Below, in pieces: positions 1 through 8,363 of a stretch of 64,000 bases of DNA (position 1 is the stretch's first letter; each line of letters begins with the position of its first letter). Where the stretch lies: assembly GCF_004103735.1 (NCBI RefSeq), contig NZ_CP035281.1, positions 434,001 to 498,000 on the forward strand, in the 5' to 3' direction. The notes under the pieces were generated by a model. It saw nothing but the letters and a program-made list of their open reading frames with translations. It did not search any database and had not been told where the DNA came from. The translations under genes were made by a program, and so were the position numbers. Origin of the DNA: Aminipila luticellarii (GTDB lineage: Bacteria; Bacillota; Clostridia; Peptostreptococcales; Anaerovoracaceae).

Positions 1-104
1 TGTCTGCTGACTTCAAGTAAAGAAGCTAAATGGGAAGCACTGGTGGGCATAGAGCTGGATTTTAAATAGGATATAATTCGTTCTCTTCGTTTAGCTGCAT
101 TCAT
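1..104 (-). CDS. HTH transcriptional regulator, NiaR-like (5' part only)
   Basis: A partial gene reads leftward off the window edge, so only about the first 34 residues are visible. It begins with ATG at 104, preceded at good spacing by GGAGGT. The protein starts MNAAKRRERIISYLKSSS and continues with a pattern typical of the N-terminal HTH_11 helix-turn-helix of NiaR-type nicotinate-responsive repressors (a run of Ala/Lys/Arg, then 'SASHLASLLEVSR' as the turn and recognition helix start). A clear promoter lies upstream (153-181). The 3H ligand domain that would settle the NiaR call lies outside the window. Other HTH_11 or DeoR-type regulators remain possible. Confidence 0.6.
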   Translation of the reverse strand, partial: MNAAKRRERIISYLKSSSMPTSASHLASLLEVSR

Positions 105-152
105 CTGGTTACCTCCCTTTCCGCCTTCATGCGGATAAATCTCATATGAAGT

Positions 153-181
153 ATCATACCATCCATTTATATTTCGGTCAA
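153..181 (-). promoter_or_regulatory. Promoter for the NiaR-like regulator
   Basis: On the minus strand TTGACC and TATGAT are separated by 17 bp, a near-consensus vegetative promoter about 50 bp upstream of the start codon at 104. The leader contains a short CCGC/GCGG hairpin just before the ribosome binding site. Confidence 0.55.
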
Positions 182-226
182 TATACAACTGTAAAGACAG
201 AATAACGGGGTAAAGAGGAATAAGCA

Positions 227-264
227 AAAAGAAAAAGCTGTCCCAAATCAGAAGGTCTGACAGC
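227..264 (-). terminator. Rho-independent terminator of the M20 amidohydrolase gene
   Basis: GCTGTC and GACAGC (237-242 and 259-264) form the stem, and reading leftward they are followed by a T-rich tract (TTTTTCTTTTT). It lies downstream of the minus-strand gene that ends at 312. Confidence 0.6.
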
Positions 265-311
265 GAACAACTTTTCCTTTAAGTTGAGTTATATATATTA
301 TATGATTAAGG

Positions 312-1445
312 CTAATTAATATGTGCAAGCATTTTGTAATATTCGTAGCCTGACAGTAAAATTTCTTCGTCAAAGTCAAAGTTATTGCTGTGAAGAGGAA
401 TTTTAGTTCCGGTTCCCAATAGGGCGAAAACCGCAGGAGCTTTTGTTCCGTAGTAGGAAAAATCTTCCGAAATCATGACGGCTTCGGGAAGCTCTTTATA
501 ATAGCTGAGTTTTTCCAAATAAGGCTTGATGGATTGGTAAAGCTCCATATCGTTTATGACCGGAAGGTAACCGTCCGAACAATCCACCCTGATCTGACAA
601 CCGTATTGCGTTTCATATTCATTAGCAATTTCATGCAGGCGAGCTTCCATAAAATCAAAGGTCTTCAATTTAAATGCCCGCATCGTACCCAAAAGGGAAG
701 CCTTTCCGGCAATGACATTCCGCGCGGAGCCGCTGTTCAATCGGCATATTTTTAACAGCGTCCGTTCATCCGCAGGCGTTTCAGTCTGCTGCATGGTGTA
801 TACATCCGATATATACTGTGTGGCAACATAAAGTGCGTCAATCCCTTTTTGGGATGTGGCAGCATGAGTGCTTTTTCCTTTTATTTCGATGTTTACTTCG
901 GAGGATTTTGGCATAAGAGGACCGCCCTTTGTTGAGACTTGTCCTTTTGGAATGTTTGGCCACAAATGCAGTCCGAAGGTTCTGATCACGTGATATTTTT
1001 CAAAAATACCAGATTCCGCAATGGGTCTTGCCCCTCCGGTGGTTTCCTCTGCCGGTTGAAATATAAGCAATATGTTATAGGGCAAAGGGTCCGTATGATT
1101 TACATATTCTGCAAAACCAAGCAGCATGGACATGTGGGCATCGTGACCGCAGCCGTGCATTTTGCCGGGATGCTCCGAAACAAAACCGTGCGTATTGGTT
1201 TCGGGAATAGTCAGCCCATCCATATCACTTCTATAGGCAATCGTGGATTCTTTTCCTTTATTAAAAAAGGCACAAATCCCTGTGTTTACTACTGTCGTAA
1301 ATTCACAGCTCATGCCGCCCATTATGTTCATAATATATTCTCTGGTTTCAAATAATTGATCGCCGATTTCCGGAATTTTGTGAAGTGAACGGTGGTGCTG
1401 AATCAAAGTATTGAGCATGTTATGATCGTCAAATTCAACAGCCAT
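312..1445 (-). CDS. M20 family metallo-amidohydrolase (amidohydrolase/aminoacylase type)
   Basis: A 377-residue cytoplasmic zinc or manganese peptidase-like hydrolase of the M20D group, related to hippurate hydrolase, IAA-amino-acid hydrolase and N-acyl-amino-acid deacylases. It should cleave an acyl group from an amino acid. The metal-binding signature GCGHDAHMSMLLG is present, as are the PAEE motif of the catalytic Glu region and SEDFSYY near the C-terminus. I chose ATG at 1445 (MAVEFDD) because AGGAG lies ten bases upstream; a start 16 codons further upstream at 1493 is open but lacks a ribosome binding site. It is a single gene with its own promoter (1506-1534) and terminator. The exact substrate cannot be told from sequence. 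Confidence 0.88.
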   Translation of the reverse strand: MAVEFDDHNMLNTLIQHHRSLHKIPEIGDQLFETREYIMNIMGGMSCEFTTVVNTGICAFFNKGKESTIAYRSDMDGLTIPETNTHGFVSEHPGKMHGCGHDAHMSMLLGFAEYVNHTDPLPYNILLIFQPAEETTGGARPIAESGIFEKYHVIRTFGLHLWPNIPKGQVSTKGGPLMPKSSEVNIEIKGKSTHAATSQKGIDALYVATQYISDVYTMQQTETPADERTLLKICRLNSGSARNVIAGKASLLGTMRAFKLKTFDFMEARLHEIANEYETQYGCQIRVDCSDGYLPVINDMELYQSIKPYLEKLSYYKELPEAVMISEDFSYYGTKAPAVFALLGTGTKIPLHSNNFDFDEEILLSGYEYYKMLAHIN

Positions 1446-1505
1446 TATCTTGTATCTCCTAAAATTATTGATGGCCGGATAAGTGCCATACACAAATTAT
1501 CAATT

Positions 1506-1534
1506 ATGATACAACTTTTATGTTCTTATGTCAA
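1506..1534 (-). promoter_or_regulatory. Promoter for the M20 amidohydrolase gene
   Basis: Minus-strand TTGACA and TATCAT with exactly 17 bp between them, about 60 bp upstream of the chosen start at 1445. Confidence 0.6.
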
Positions 1535-1598
1535 ATAAAATCAATAATATTTGTATTTTGTAATATTATTGCAACATAAAAACTTCACAAAGCTATGT

Positions 1599-1870
1599 TA
1601 TAATGAACGCAGTGATTTGAGGCGGCGTTGCCGCAGGGAAGCGTTCATTGAATCACACGGCGACGAGGCTTGTGTGGTATAATGAACCGAATGATTTGAA
1701 GCGGCGTTGCCGCAGGGAAGCGTTCATTGAATCACACGGCGACGAGGCTTGTGTGGTATAATGAACCGAATGATTTGAAGCGGCGTTGCCGCAGGGAAGC
1801 GTTCATTGAATCGCACGGCGACGAGGCTTGTGTGGTATAATGAACCGAATGATTTGAAGCGGCGTTGCCG
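1599..1870 (+). repeat. 79-bp tandem repeat array, three full copies and a truncated fourth
   Basis: The unit starts at 1599, 1678, 1757 and 1836, so the period is exactly 79 bp; the fourth copy breaks off at about 1870. Copies 2 and 3 differ by only a few bases; the first is slightly diverged. Each unit starts with an extended -10 box (TGNTATAAT). Each unit also has nested inverted repeats: AATGAAC/GTTCATT arms around a GCGGC-GTT-GCCGC hairpin, and a second CACAC/GTGTG pair. The copies are contiguous, with no unique spacers. The array occupies most of the gap between the amidohydrolase gene and the DUF5685 gene and ends about 40 bp before the latter's start. Confidence 0.9.
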
Positions 1871-1909
1871 TATCATTGATATAAATTAGACGAATGGGGA
1901 GTTTTTAAT

Positions 1910-2803
1910 ATGCTGGGCTATGTGGTTCCTGATAAGGGAGAGCTGAAAATGCGAGAATATGAAGTATACAGCTCTTACTATTGCGGGATGTGCAAAAGTA
2001 TCGGCAGGCGGTACGGTCAGCTGCCCCGTTTTACCCTGAGCTATGATTTTGTTTTTCTTGCTGTATTATTGACAGCGCTTGAGAAAGAAGCGGATCATAT
2101 CGAAAAAGAACATTGTATCATTCATCATATAAAAAGGAAACCTATAGTGGAAGAGAGCGAGGCAGTTGCCTATGCGGGGGATGTCATGCTGATCATGGCT
2201 TATTATAAGCTGATGGATGATTATCATGACGATCACAGCTATAAGGCAAAGCTTGCCGCTGTGGGCTTGCTGCCTACGATTCGCAAAATACAGTCGGATA
2301 AAGGAGAATTGTGCAGGCTGACGGAAGAAAATCTGAACTTTCTGTCCAAGCTTGAAAAGGACAAGTGTTCTGAGCTGGATCGAGTGGAAGAGCCTTTTGC
2401 ACAAATTATGCTGGAAATCTTCAAGTCCGGCGTAGAAAAAATGTCGACAGGACCGGCGGAGGAAAAAAATATAAAGCTGTTCAGCCATATTGGATACCAT
2501 TTGGGAAAATGGATCTATCTGATGGATGCTTATGAGGATATTGAAGAGAATATTACAAAAAATACCTACAATCCGCTCCTATATCGATTTGAATATGACG
2601 GGGAAAAAGAATCCATACCGGAATTTAAAATGCGAATAAAATCCGCGGTAGAATTTAACCTGATGCATTATCTGGCAGAGATAAGCAACGCCGCAGAGCT
2701 TTTAGATATAAAGAAAAATAAAGGGATCATTGAAAATGTCGTATATTTCGGATTGCGGGGACGCACGGAACAGATCCTTTCAGGTAAAAAAACGGAAGAA
2801 TAA
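1910..2803 (+). CDS. DUF5685 family protein
   Basis: A 297-residue protein matching the DUF5685 pattern: an N-terminal MLGYVVPDKGEL segment, then a Y-CGMCK motif (Cys near residues 25-28) and an acidic, mostly helical C-terminal part. Members are found in clostridia next to J-domain proteins, as here; the function is unknown. The CxxC pair suggests metal or redox chemistry, but this is inference. The ATG at 1910 follows GGGGAG. It is the first gene of a likely three-gene operon with the J-domain protein (52 bp downstream) and a membrane protein. Transcription probably starts from the 79-bp repeats upstream. Confidence 0.75.
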   Translation: MLGYVVPDKGELKMREYEVYSSYYCGMCKSIGRRYGQLPRFTLSYDFVFLAVLLTALEKEADHIEKEHCIIHHIKRKPIVEESEAVAYAGDVMLIMAYYKLMDDYHDDHSYKAKLAAVGLLPTIRKIQSDKGELCRLTEENLNFLSKLEKDKCSELDRVEEPFAQIMLEIFKSGVEKMSTGPAEEKNIKLFSHIGYHLGKWIYLMDAYEDIEENITKNTYNPLLYRFEYDGEKESIPEFKMRIKSAVEFNLMHYLAEISNAAELLDIKKNKGIIENVVYFGLRGRTEQILSGKKTEE

Positions 2804-2854
2804 GCAATATCAAGTGATTTATGAAAATTCGAAGAATACAAGGAGAAATAATAT

Positions 2855-3445
2855 ATGAACAATCCATATGAAGTATTGGGCGTAAGACAAAATGCAAGCG
2901 AAGAGGAAATAAAAACAGCTTACAGAGAACTCGTAAAGAAATATCATCCGGATAAATATCAGAATAATCCGCTGTCAGACTTGGCAGAAGAAAAGCTTCA
3001 GGAAGTAAATGAAGCATATGACGCTTTGATGAAAAACGGCGGAGGAAACGGAGCCTACGGCAATTCGTACGGCGGCGCTCAGAACAGCTATCAGAACCAG
3101 ACCACCCCCGAATATAACGACATTCGAAGCATCATTGACTCCGGCAATCTGGGATATGCGGAGCAGAAGCTGGCGCAGATGCGAAACCGTGATGCAGAGT
3201 GGTTTTTCCTGTCCGGCATGATTTCGTATAAAAAGGGCTGGTATGATGATGCTGTGACCAAGGTTCGCACAGCAGCCAGCATGAATCCGAATAATTTTGA
3301 ATATCAGACCGCCCTGAACAATATAATGAATTCAGGAAGAATGTATCAGAATAATTCCTACGGCAGAGGCTATGGAAATGATGATATGATGTGTAAGCTG
3401 TGTCAGGCTTATATGTGTGCAGATTGCTTGTGTGACTGCTTTTAG
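2855..3445 (+). CDS. J-domain (DnaJ-like) protein with Cys-rich tail
   Basis: 196 residues. The N-terminal ~65 residues are a canonical J domain with the HPD triad at residues 31-33, the site that stimulates the ATPase of an Hsp70 partner (DnaK). A Gly/Asn/Tyr/Gln-rich linker follows, then a helical repeat region (about 95-155) that resembles TPR-like helices. The last 20 residues are unusually Cys-rich ([17 protein letters not shown]), with seven Cys in pairs that could bind a metal. It is therefore a specialised co-chaperone and not DnaJ itself, which would have a central CxxCxGxG zinc domain. It sits between DUF5685 and a six-helix membrane protein, and its client is unknown. Confidence 0.85.
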   Translation: MNNPYEVLGVRQNASEEEIKTAYRELVKKYHPDKYQNNPLSDLAEEKLQEVNEAYDALMKNGGGNGAYGNSYGGAQNSYQNQTTPEYNDIRSIIDSGNLGYAEQKLAQMRNRDAEWFFLSGMISYKKGWYDDAVTKVRTAASMNPNNFEYQTALNNIMNSGRMYQNNSYGRGYGNDDMMCKLCQAYMCADCLCDCF

Positions 3446-3453
3446 GTGAAGCT

Positions 3454-3984
3454 ATGATGAAAGAGACCGGTATAAAAAATAAGAGCGGAAAAGTGACGGC
3501 TTTGGGCGGTGTGCTGTTGGCCTTATCCTTGTTATGCCTGTATGGAGCGTCTTTTGTTCCCGGATTTGAAATAACCCTTTACACGGTCAGCTCGGTATTT
3601 ATACCGATCATGATGATTGAAAGCAAAGGAAAAGGCGGCTGGGTTTTATATATAGCCTGTTCTGTCATGGCGTTGCTCCTGCTGCCCAATAAGCTGGCGG
3701 CTTTTCCGTATATTTTTTTCTTTGGAATATATGGGCTGCTCAAATTTTATATCGAAAAAATAAAGAGTCCCAGCCTGCAGCTGGTTCTGAAATTTATCGT
3801 CTTTACAGGGATTGTAGTGGTGGCATACCATTTCTTTTATAAGCTGTTTTTTAGTGTTATTACGCTAAAAGATATATCCCCGGTGATTCTGCTGCTAATA
3901 GGTGAATTGTTTTTTCTGGTGTACGATATTATTTTGACAGGTGTTATAAACTATTATTATAGAAGGTTCTACGGACGCATTTAA
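3454..3984 (+). CDS. Hypothetical polytopic membrane protein
   Basis: 176 residues with about five or six hydrophobic helices and a short basic N-terminus. It starts eight bases after the J-domain stop codon, so it is surely co-transcribed and probably translationally coupled; ATG occurs twice in a row at 3454 and 3457. I do not recognise a named family. Its linkage to a J-domain protein and DUF5685 suggests a common role, perhaps in membrane protein folding or a cell-envelope process, but nothing in the sequence proves it. A strong terminator follows. Confidence 0.65.
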   Translation: MMKETGIKNKSGKVTALGGVLLALSLLCLYGASFVPGFEITLYTVSSVFIPIMMIESKGKGGWVLYIACSVMALLLLPNKLAAFPYIFFFGIYGLLKFYIEKIKSPSLQLVLKFIVFTGIVVVAYHFFYKLFFSVITLKDISPVILLLIGELFFLVYDIILTGVINYYYRRFYGRI

Positions 3985-4009
3985 ATCCTCATATTGAGGA
4001 TTTTTTTAT
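3982..4009 (+). terminator. Terminator of the DUF5685/J-domain operon
   Basis: AAATCCTCA and TGAGGATTT with a three-base loop, followed by a run of T. Confidence 0.8.
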
Positions 4010-4056
4010 TCAAGAAATATTTGTGGTCATATTCTGTAAATATAAAAAATAGCTTA

Positions 4057-4084
4057 TTGATAAGACCTGTTTTATGGATATAAA
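4057..4084 (+). promoter_or_regulatory. Promoter for dapB
   Basis: TTGATA and TATAAA are separated by 16 bp, about 30 bp upstream of the dapB start codon. Confidence 0.45.
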
Positions 4085-4114
4085 ATGGGGAGTTATAAAT
4101 GAGGAGGCAATTTT

Positions 4115-4855
4115 ATGAATATAGCCATCGTAGGAACAGGCGCCATGGGAAAGGTTTTAAAAGAGCTTGTGGACAAAAGGGACGGGCTGAGGTGCGTCGG
4201 TATGGTAGAACCGCTGAGAGGGGAAAAGCTCAGCCATATAAAAGAAAAAATAGATGTCATCATGGACTTTAGTAATCCGGCCAATTTAAATATGATCGAA
4301 GAGTTCGCAAGGGAGGAGTCCTGCGGGGTGGTTATTGCTACCACAGGGTTCAGTGAAAAACAGCGGCAGCAGATCCTGGAGCTGTCTAAAGTCGTTCCCG
4401 TAGTAAAAGCGGCCAATTTTTCCTTGGGCATTGCTGTGATGAAACGTATTCTGGCACAAATTACCCCGATTTTAAAGGATAGCTTTGATATGGAAATCAT
4501 AGAAAAGCACCACAATCAAAAACTGGATTCTCCCAGCGGTACGGCAAAAATGCTGCTGGAAACCATGAACCCTGACGGAGAATTTCTGGAGGTATTCGGA
4601 CGAAAAGGGGACGGGAAAAGAGGAAAGGAAATAGGAATACATGCGGTTCGGGGAGGAACCATAGCGGGAGAGCATGCTGTTCTTTTTGCAGGAGAAGATG
4701 AGCTCCTGGAAATCAGGCATACGGCGGATTCTAAAAAGATTTTTGCTCTGGGAGCGTTGAAGGCAGCCGAATTTATCGGCGAAAGCCTTCGGGCCGGCAG
4801 CATGGAGAAAAAAGCTGCCGCCGGACTGTACGACATAGAAGAAGTTCTCTTTTGA
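4115..4855 (+). CDS. dapB: 4-hydroxy-tetrahydrodipicolinate reductase
   Basis: 246 residues, normal size for DapB. It reduces 4-hydroxy-tetrahydrodipicolinate with NAD(P)H in the lysine/diaminopimelate pathway, feeding peptidoglycan cross-links, lysine and spore dipicolinate. The Rossmann nucleotide motif GTGAMG is at residues 7-12. The catalytic His pair and substrate-binding Lys are in HHNQKLDSPSGTA (His132, His133, Lys136). ATG at 4115 has a strong GAGGAGG ribosome binding site. It stands alone with its own promoter and terminator; dapA and other lysine genes are not nearby. Confidence 0.95.
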   Translation: MNIAIVGTGAMGKVLKELVDKRDGLRCVGMVEPLRGEKLSHIKEKIDVIMDFSNPANLNMIEEFAREESCGVVIATTGFSEKQRQQILELSKVVPVVKAANFSLGIAVMKRILAQITPILKDSFDMEIIEKHHNQKLDSPSGTAKMLLETMNPDGEFLEVFGRKGDGKRGKEIGIHAVRGGTIAGEHAVLFAGEDELLEIRHTADSKKIFALGALKAAEFIGESLRAGSMEKKAAAGLYDIEEVLF

Positions 4856-4871
4856 GGATCTGAATAAAAGG

Positions 4872-4913
4872 AACAGGCAGGGGCATGCCCATAGGTATGC
4901 CCCTGCCTGTTTT
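4872..4913. terminator. Bidirectional terminator between dapB and the csp operon
   Basis: A perfect 15-bp stem (AACAGGCAGGGGCAT and its complement) with a ten-base loop lies between two convergent genes. It has T on the right side and CCTTTTATTC on the left side, so it can serve both strands. Confidence 0.8.
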
Positions 4914-4936
4914 GCGGTGCGCCCGGCGTGGGTGCA

Positions 4937-6622
4937 TCACAATTCGCGCATATAGAAAAAGGTCTGCATCAGATTCAAGCTTCCAAAGCCCCATTGCGGA
5001 CTGGGATAATTCATAGCGTCACTGCGCCTGCAGCCTCGAATCAGAAAAGCCCGTATGACTGACGTATTGAGTCCCACATTATTGCCTTCTACAAATCCCC
5101 ACTGCAACATCAACGCACAAGCTCCGGCAGTGATGGATGCAGCCACGCTGGTGCCGCTCATGGTTCCGTATCCCCAAGGGAAGTATCCGCCGATCTGGTA
5201 ACCGGGAGCCACCAAATCGGGAATATCCAGAGCCAGCCTGATCGGCCCCCAGGAAGAGTTCGGATAGAGGCTGTTGCGAACACTGTTATAAGCTCCGCAG
5301 CGTATGCCTCCCGGTGCATTGGCCGGAGAAGTAACCGTGTTGTACGGACTGGAGGAAAGAAATTCAACCGAAGGGGAAACAAATCCGGTCAAAGGCAGCC
5401 AGGCGTTGATACTCCCCTCTAATACGATATCCCCATAGGCAGAAATCGTCCATATGCCCGGCGTCGCATTTCTGATCCGCACGATGGTAACCTGATCCCC
5501 GCTTCCGCCTATGGGAAAGTAATAGGAAATACTCACTTCCGAACGTTCCAGAACCAGCTGTGTTGAAAACGTGGTATTGGCTTTAGCAGGCACCCGGCTG
5601 ACCAGTTCCCCTGTGGGGGATCGAACCGATACGGAGATCCGGTCGCTGATGGTATTGGTAATGGCTATAAAAATATCTCCGGCATTGTCACCTACCTGAA
5701 TGTCTATACTTTGCGGCATATCGTCGGTGAATGGCTGAGAGTAATGATGCCGGGCCTGACTTTCATTGCCTACAGCAATGCATAAACAGACACTGGGAAT
5801 ATTGGAAATATTGAAAAGATATTCCTCCATAATGCCGAATCCGTCATGACTGTCAAAATTGGAGCCAAGACCGAGGCAGATAACCACCGGACGGTTCAGT
5901 TCTTTTGCTTTTTGCAGGATATATTGGACACCCAGCATGGCAGAAGAAGATTCAAAAGCATTTTCCTGTTCTGGCGGGACAAAAAAACGTTCTAAGCTAT
6001 AAGGATAAGCCTTTTTCAGCTTTACCATGATGATTTCGGAATTGGGCGCAGCGCCTATAAAATCATTTTTCGCACGGCCTGCTGCCACAGAAGCTAAAAA
6101 AGTACCGTGACCTACCGTATCCAGATGAGGAACGGTTTCGTAAGGCGTATCCGAAGCTAAGGCAGCATTGATCTGCTCTCTGGTATATTCTGTTCCGAAC
6201 GGAAATCCATTTGGGGGAGTTCCGGGGATGCTCTGGTCATAAATATACTGGATTTTACTGGTTCCATCCTCATACCGAAAGATGTCCTTGGTATAATCAA
6301 TGCCGGTGTCGACAAAACCGATAAGAACACCCTGTCCGTTGAGATTTAAATAAGGCTGCTGCTGAACCTGTATGATGCCGGAGGCCTCCAGACTTTCCCG
6401 ATCCAAAAGCCCCAGCACCTTGGGAACGCTGTTGATGTAATCTACACCCAGATACGGAATCATTTCTGCATAAGCCTCCGCTGTTGTATAGCAAATGGTA
6501 TATATACCGATATCATGGGATGTGATAAGGCCCGGATGATTTAAGATCAGAGAATCGAAAGAGGAACCTCTCCGGATGATGAAATCCACGATATTCGGCG
6601 AATATAAAGTGTCCTGATCCAA
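4937..6622 (-). CDS. S8 family subtilisin-like protease, Csp-type germination protease (third of three)
   Basis: 561 residues. The catalytic triad is intact: Asp105 (GFVDTGIDY), His172 (GHGTFLAS) and Ser492 (GTSVAAS). A ~95-residue propeptide-like N-terminus has no signal peptide. The large insert between the His and Ser segments resembles the jelly-roll domain of clostridial Csp proteases. Csp proteases sit in the dormant spore and activate the cortex hydrolase SleC by removing its propeptide. This gene is the last of three in a leftward operon that is divergent from sleC. The start is TTG at 6622, preceded by AGGAGG. It is closely similar to the middle protease, so they arose by duplication. 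Which one equals CspA, CspB or CspC cannot be assigned. Confidence 0.85.
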   Translation of the reverse strand: MDQDTLYSPNIVDFIIRRGSSFDSLILNHPGLITSHDIGIYTICYTTAEAYAEMIPYLGVDYINSVPKVLGLLDRESLEASGIIQVQQQPYLNLNGQGVLIGFVDTGIDYTKDIFRYEDGTSKIQYIYDQSIPGTPPNGFPFGTEYTREQINAALASDTPYETVPHLDTVGHGTFLASVAAGRAKNDFIGAAPNSEIIMVKLKKAYPYSLERFFVPPEQENAFESSSAMLGVQYILQKAKELNRPVVICLGLGSNFDSHDGFGIMEEYLFNISNIPSVCLCIAVGNESQARHHYSQPFTDDMPQSIDIQVGDNAGDIFIAITNTISDRISVSVRSPTGELVSRVPAKANTTFSTQLVLERSEVSISYYFPIGGSGDQVTIVRIRNATPGIWTISAYGDIVLEGSINAWLPLTGFVSPSVEFLSSSPYNTVTSPANAPGGIRCGAYNSVRNSLYPNSSWGPIRLALDIPDLVAPGYQIGGYFPWGYGTMSGTSVAASITAGACALMLQWGFVEGNNVGLNTSVIRAFLIRGCRRSDAMNYPSPQWGFGSLNLMQTFFYMREL

Positions 6623-6671
6623 GGTTGCGCACCTCCTGCTCCCTCATATTTTCAAATGGAATGTAACGTTT

Positions 6672-8363
6672 TTATATCTCCCGCATATAAACGAAGGTCT
6701 GCATTAAATTCAGGACGCCATAACCCCACTGGAGATTCGGGTACTGAATCACGTCGCTGCGGGTACAGCCACGAACCAGATAGGCCCGAATCGCAGGAGT
6801 AGAAAGCCCTAAATCATTTCCTTCCACGATTCCCCACTGCATCAGCAATGCACATGCTCCGGCAGTAATAGCGGCAGCCACACTGGTTCCGTCCATGGTG
6901 CCGTAGCCCGTCGGATAGTATCCGCCTACTTGATAGCCCGGAGCCACTAAATCCGGCACATAGGCGGACAATCTGGTAGGCCCCCAGGAAGAGCGCGGAA
7001 ACAGGCTGTCTCGGAAGCCGTTGTACGCACCGCACCGGATGGAGCTTAGTGAAGTAGCGGGATAGGTAATCGTCGTATAGGGATCATAAGTCAGAAATTC
7101 CACGGAAGGAGAGATGAAACCGGTCAGCGGCAGCCATGCGTTAATCCGGCCGTCAATGATGATGTCCCCATAGACCGTAATCGTCCACACCCCCGGCGTG
7201 GCATCTAAGATTCGCACGATACTGAGCTGATCCCCGCTGCCCTCCAGAGGAAAATAGTATGAAACGGTAACTCTGGAACGCTCCAGCACCAAAGACGCCT
7301 CAAAAGTATATCCCGCCTTGGACGGCACCCGGTTTACCAGTTCTCCCGAAGGAGACCGGACGGATAAGGAGACTCGATCACTGACTCGGTTGGCTACGGC
7401 CACATAAATGTCTCCCGCATTTTCTCCCACCCGGATATCTATATTAGCCGGAGTCCCTAAGGCTTCCATTTTATAGGAAAAGTGATGCCGGGACTGACTC
7501 TCATTGCCCACTGAAACACAGGAGCATACGCCGGGAATATTGGAAATGTCAAAGAGATATTCCTCAAAGATGCTGTATCCGTCGTGACTGTCATAGTTTG
7601 AACCAAGCCCTAAGCAGAGAACCACCGGCCGGTTTAATTCTCTGGCCCTTTTCAGGATGTATTGAACGCCGAGCATCAGGTCCGTAGAAGCAAAAGCATT
7701 TTCCTGATCCGGAGGAACGCAGTACTGTTCCAGATAAAAAGGATAGGCTTTTCGGAGTTTGACCATGATAATGTCCGAATCCGGAGCAGCACCGATAAAA
7801 TCATCTACCGGACGTCCGGCAGCAATAGAAGCCAGAAACGTACCGTGACCGACTGTATCCCGTTGCGGGACGATATCATAAGGGGTATCGGAAGCCAGAG
7901 CAGCATTGATCTGGTCATTGGTGTACTCCGTGCCGATGGGAAATCCGGCGGGAGGCGCTCCCGGCTGGGTCTGGTCGTACAAGTATATAATTTTGCTCGT
8001 TCCGTCTTCATACCGGAAGACCGGCTGAGTATAATCAATGCCTGTATCCAAAAATCCCAGCAAAACACCCTGTCCGTTCAGATTTAAATAAGGCTGCTGC
8101 TGAACCTGTGTGATGCCGGCGGTTTCCAGACTTTGCTGATCGGTAAGCCCAACGATGTTCGGAATGCTGTTTCGGGCATCCACGCCTATGAAACCGGCAA
8201 TTTCCCCAAATGCCGCCAATGTGGTATAACAGATCAGATAGGTATCATCCACCCGATAACTGGTGATGAGACCGGGATGATTTAAGACATAGCTTTCATA
8301 GTAAGAACCGGTTCGGATGGTAAAATCCACCACGTCCGGCGAATATAAGGCGTCCTCATTCAC
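6672..8363 (-). CDS. S8 family subtilisin-like protease, Csp-type germination protease (second of three)
   Basis: 563 residues with an intact triad: Asp106, His173 and Ser494. Domain order is propeptide-like region, subtilase domain split by a beta-rich insertion, and C-terminal subtilase part ending in LMQTFVYMREI, almost the same tail as the third protease. The start is GTG at 8363, with AGGAGGTG seven bases upstream; it overlaps the stop codon of the first protease by four bases (GTGA), which implies translational coupling. The role is presumably the same as its neighbours: cutting pro-SleC or another Csp during germination. No signal peptide is seen, as expected for proteins made inside the sporangium. 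Confidence 0.85.
   Translation of the reverse strand: MNEDALYSPDVVDFTIRTGSYYESYVLNHPGLITSYRVDDTYLICYTTLAAFGEIAGFIGVDARNSIPNIVGLTDQQSLETAGITQVQQQPYLNLNGQGVLLGFLDTGIDYTQPVFRYEDGTSKIIYLYDQTQPGAPPAGFPIGTEYTNDQINAALASDTPYDIVPQRDTVGHGTFLASIAAGRPVDDFIGAAPDSDIIMVKLRKAYPFYLEQYCVPPDQENAFASTDLMLGVQYILKRARELNRPVVLCLGLGSNYDSHDGYSIFEEYLFDISNIPGVCSCVSVGNESQSRHHFSYKMEALGTPANIDIRVGENAGDIYVAVANRVSDRVSLSVRSPSGELVNRVPSKAGYTFEASLVLERSRVTVSYYFPLEGSGDQLSIVRILDATPGVWTITVYGDIIIDGRINAWLPLTGFISPSVEFLTYDPYTTITYPATSLSSIRCGAYNGFRDSLFPRSSWGPTRLSAYVPDLVAPGYQVGGYYPTGYGTMDGTSVAAAITAGACALLMQWGIVEGNDLGLSTPAIRAYLVRGCTRSDVIQYPNLQWGYGVLNLMQTFVYMREI

Noticed and set aside
1-69. Plus-strand reading frame ending at a TAG at 69 as the tail of a gene
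   Set aside because: The minus strand has a start codon with GGAGGT, a promoter and an HTH-like protein over the same bases; the plus-strand residues look like nothing known.
1599-1870. CRISPR array
   Set aside because: The 79-bp units follow each other directly without unique spacers, and no cas genes are present.
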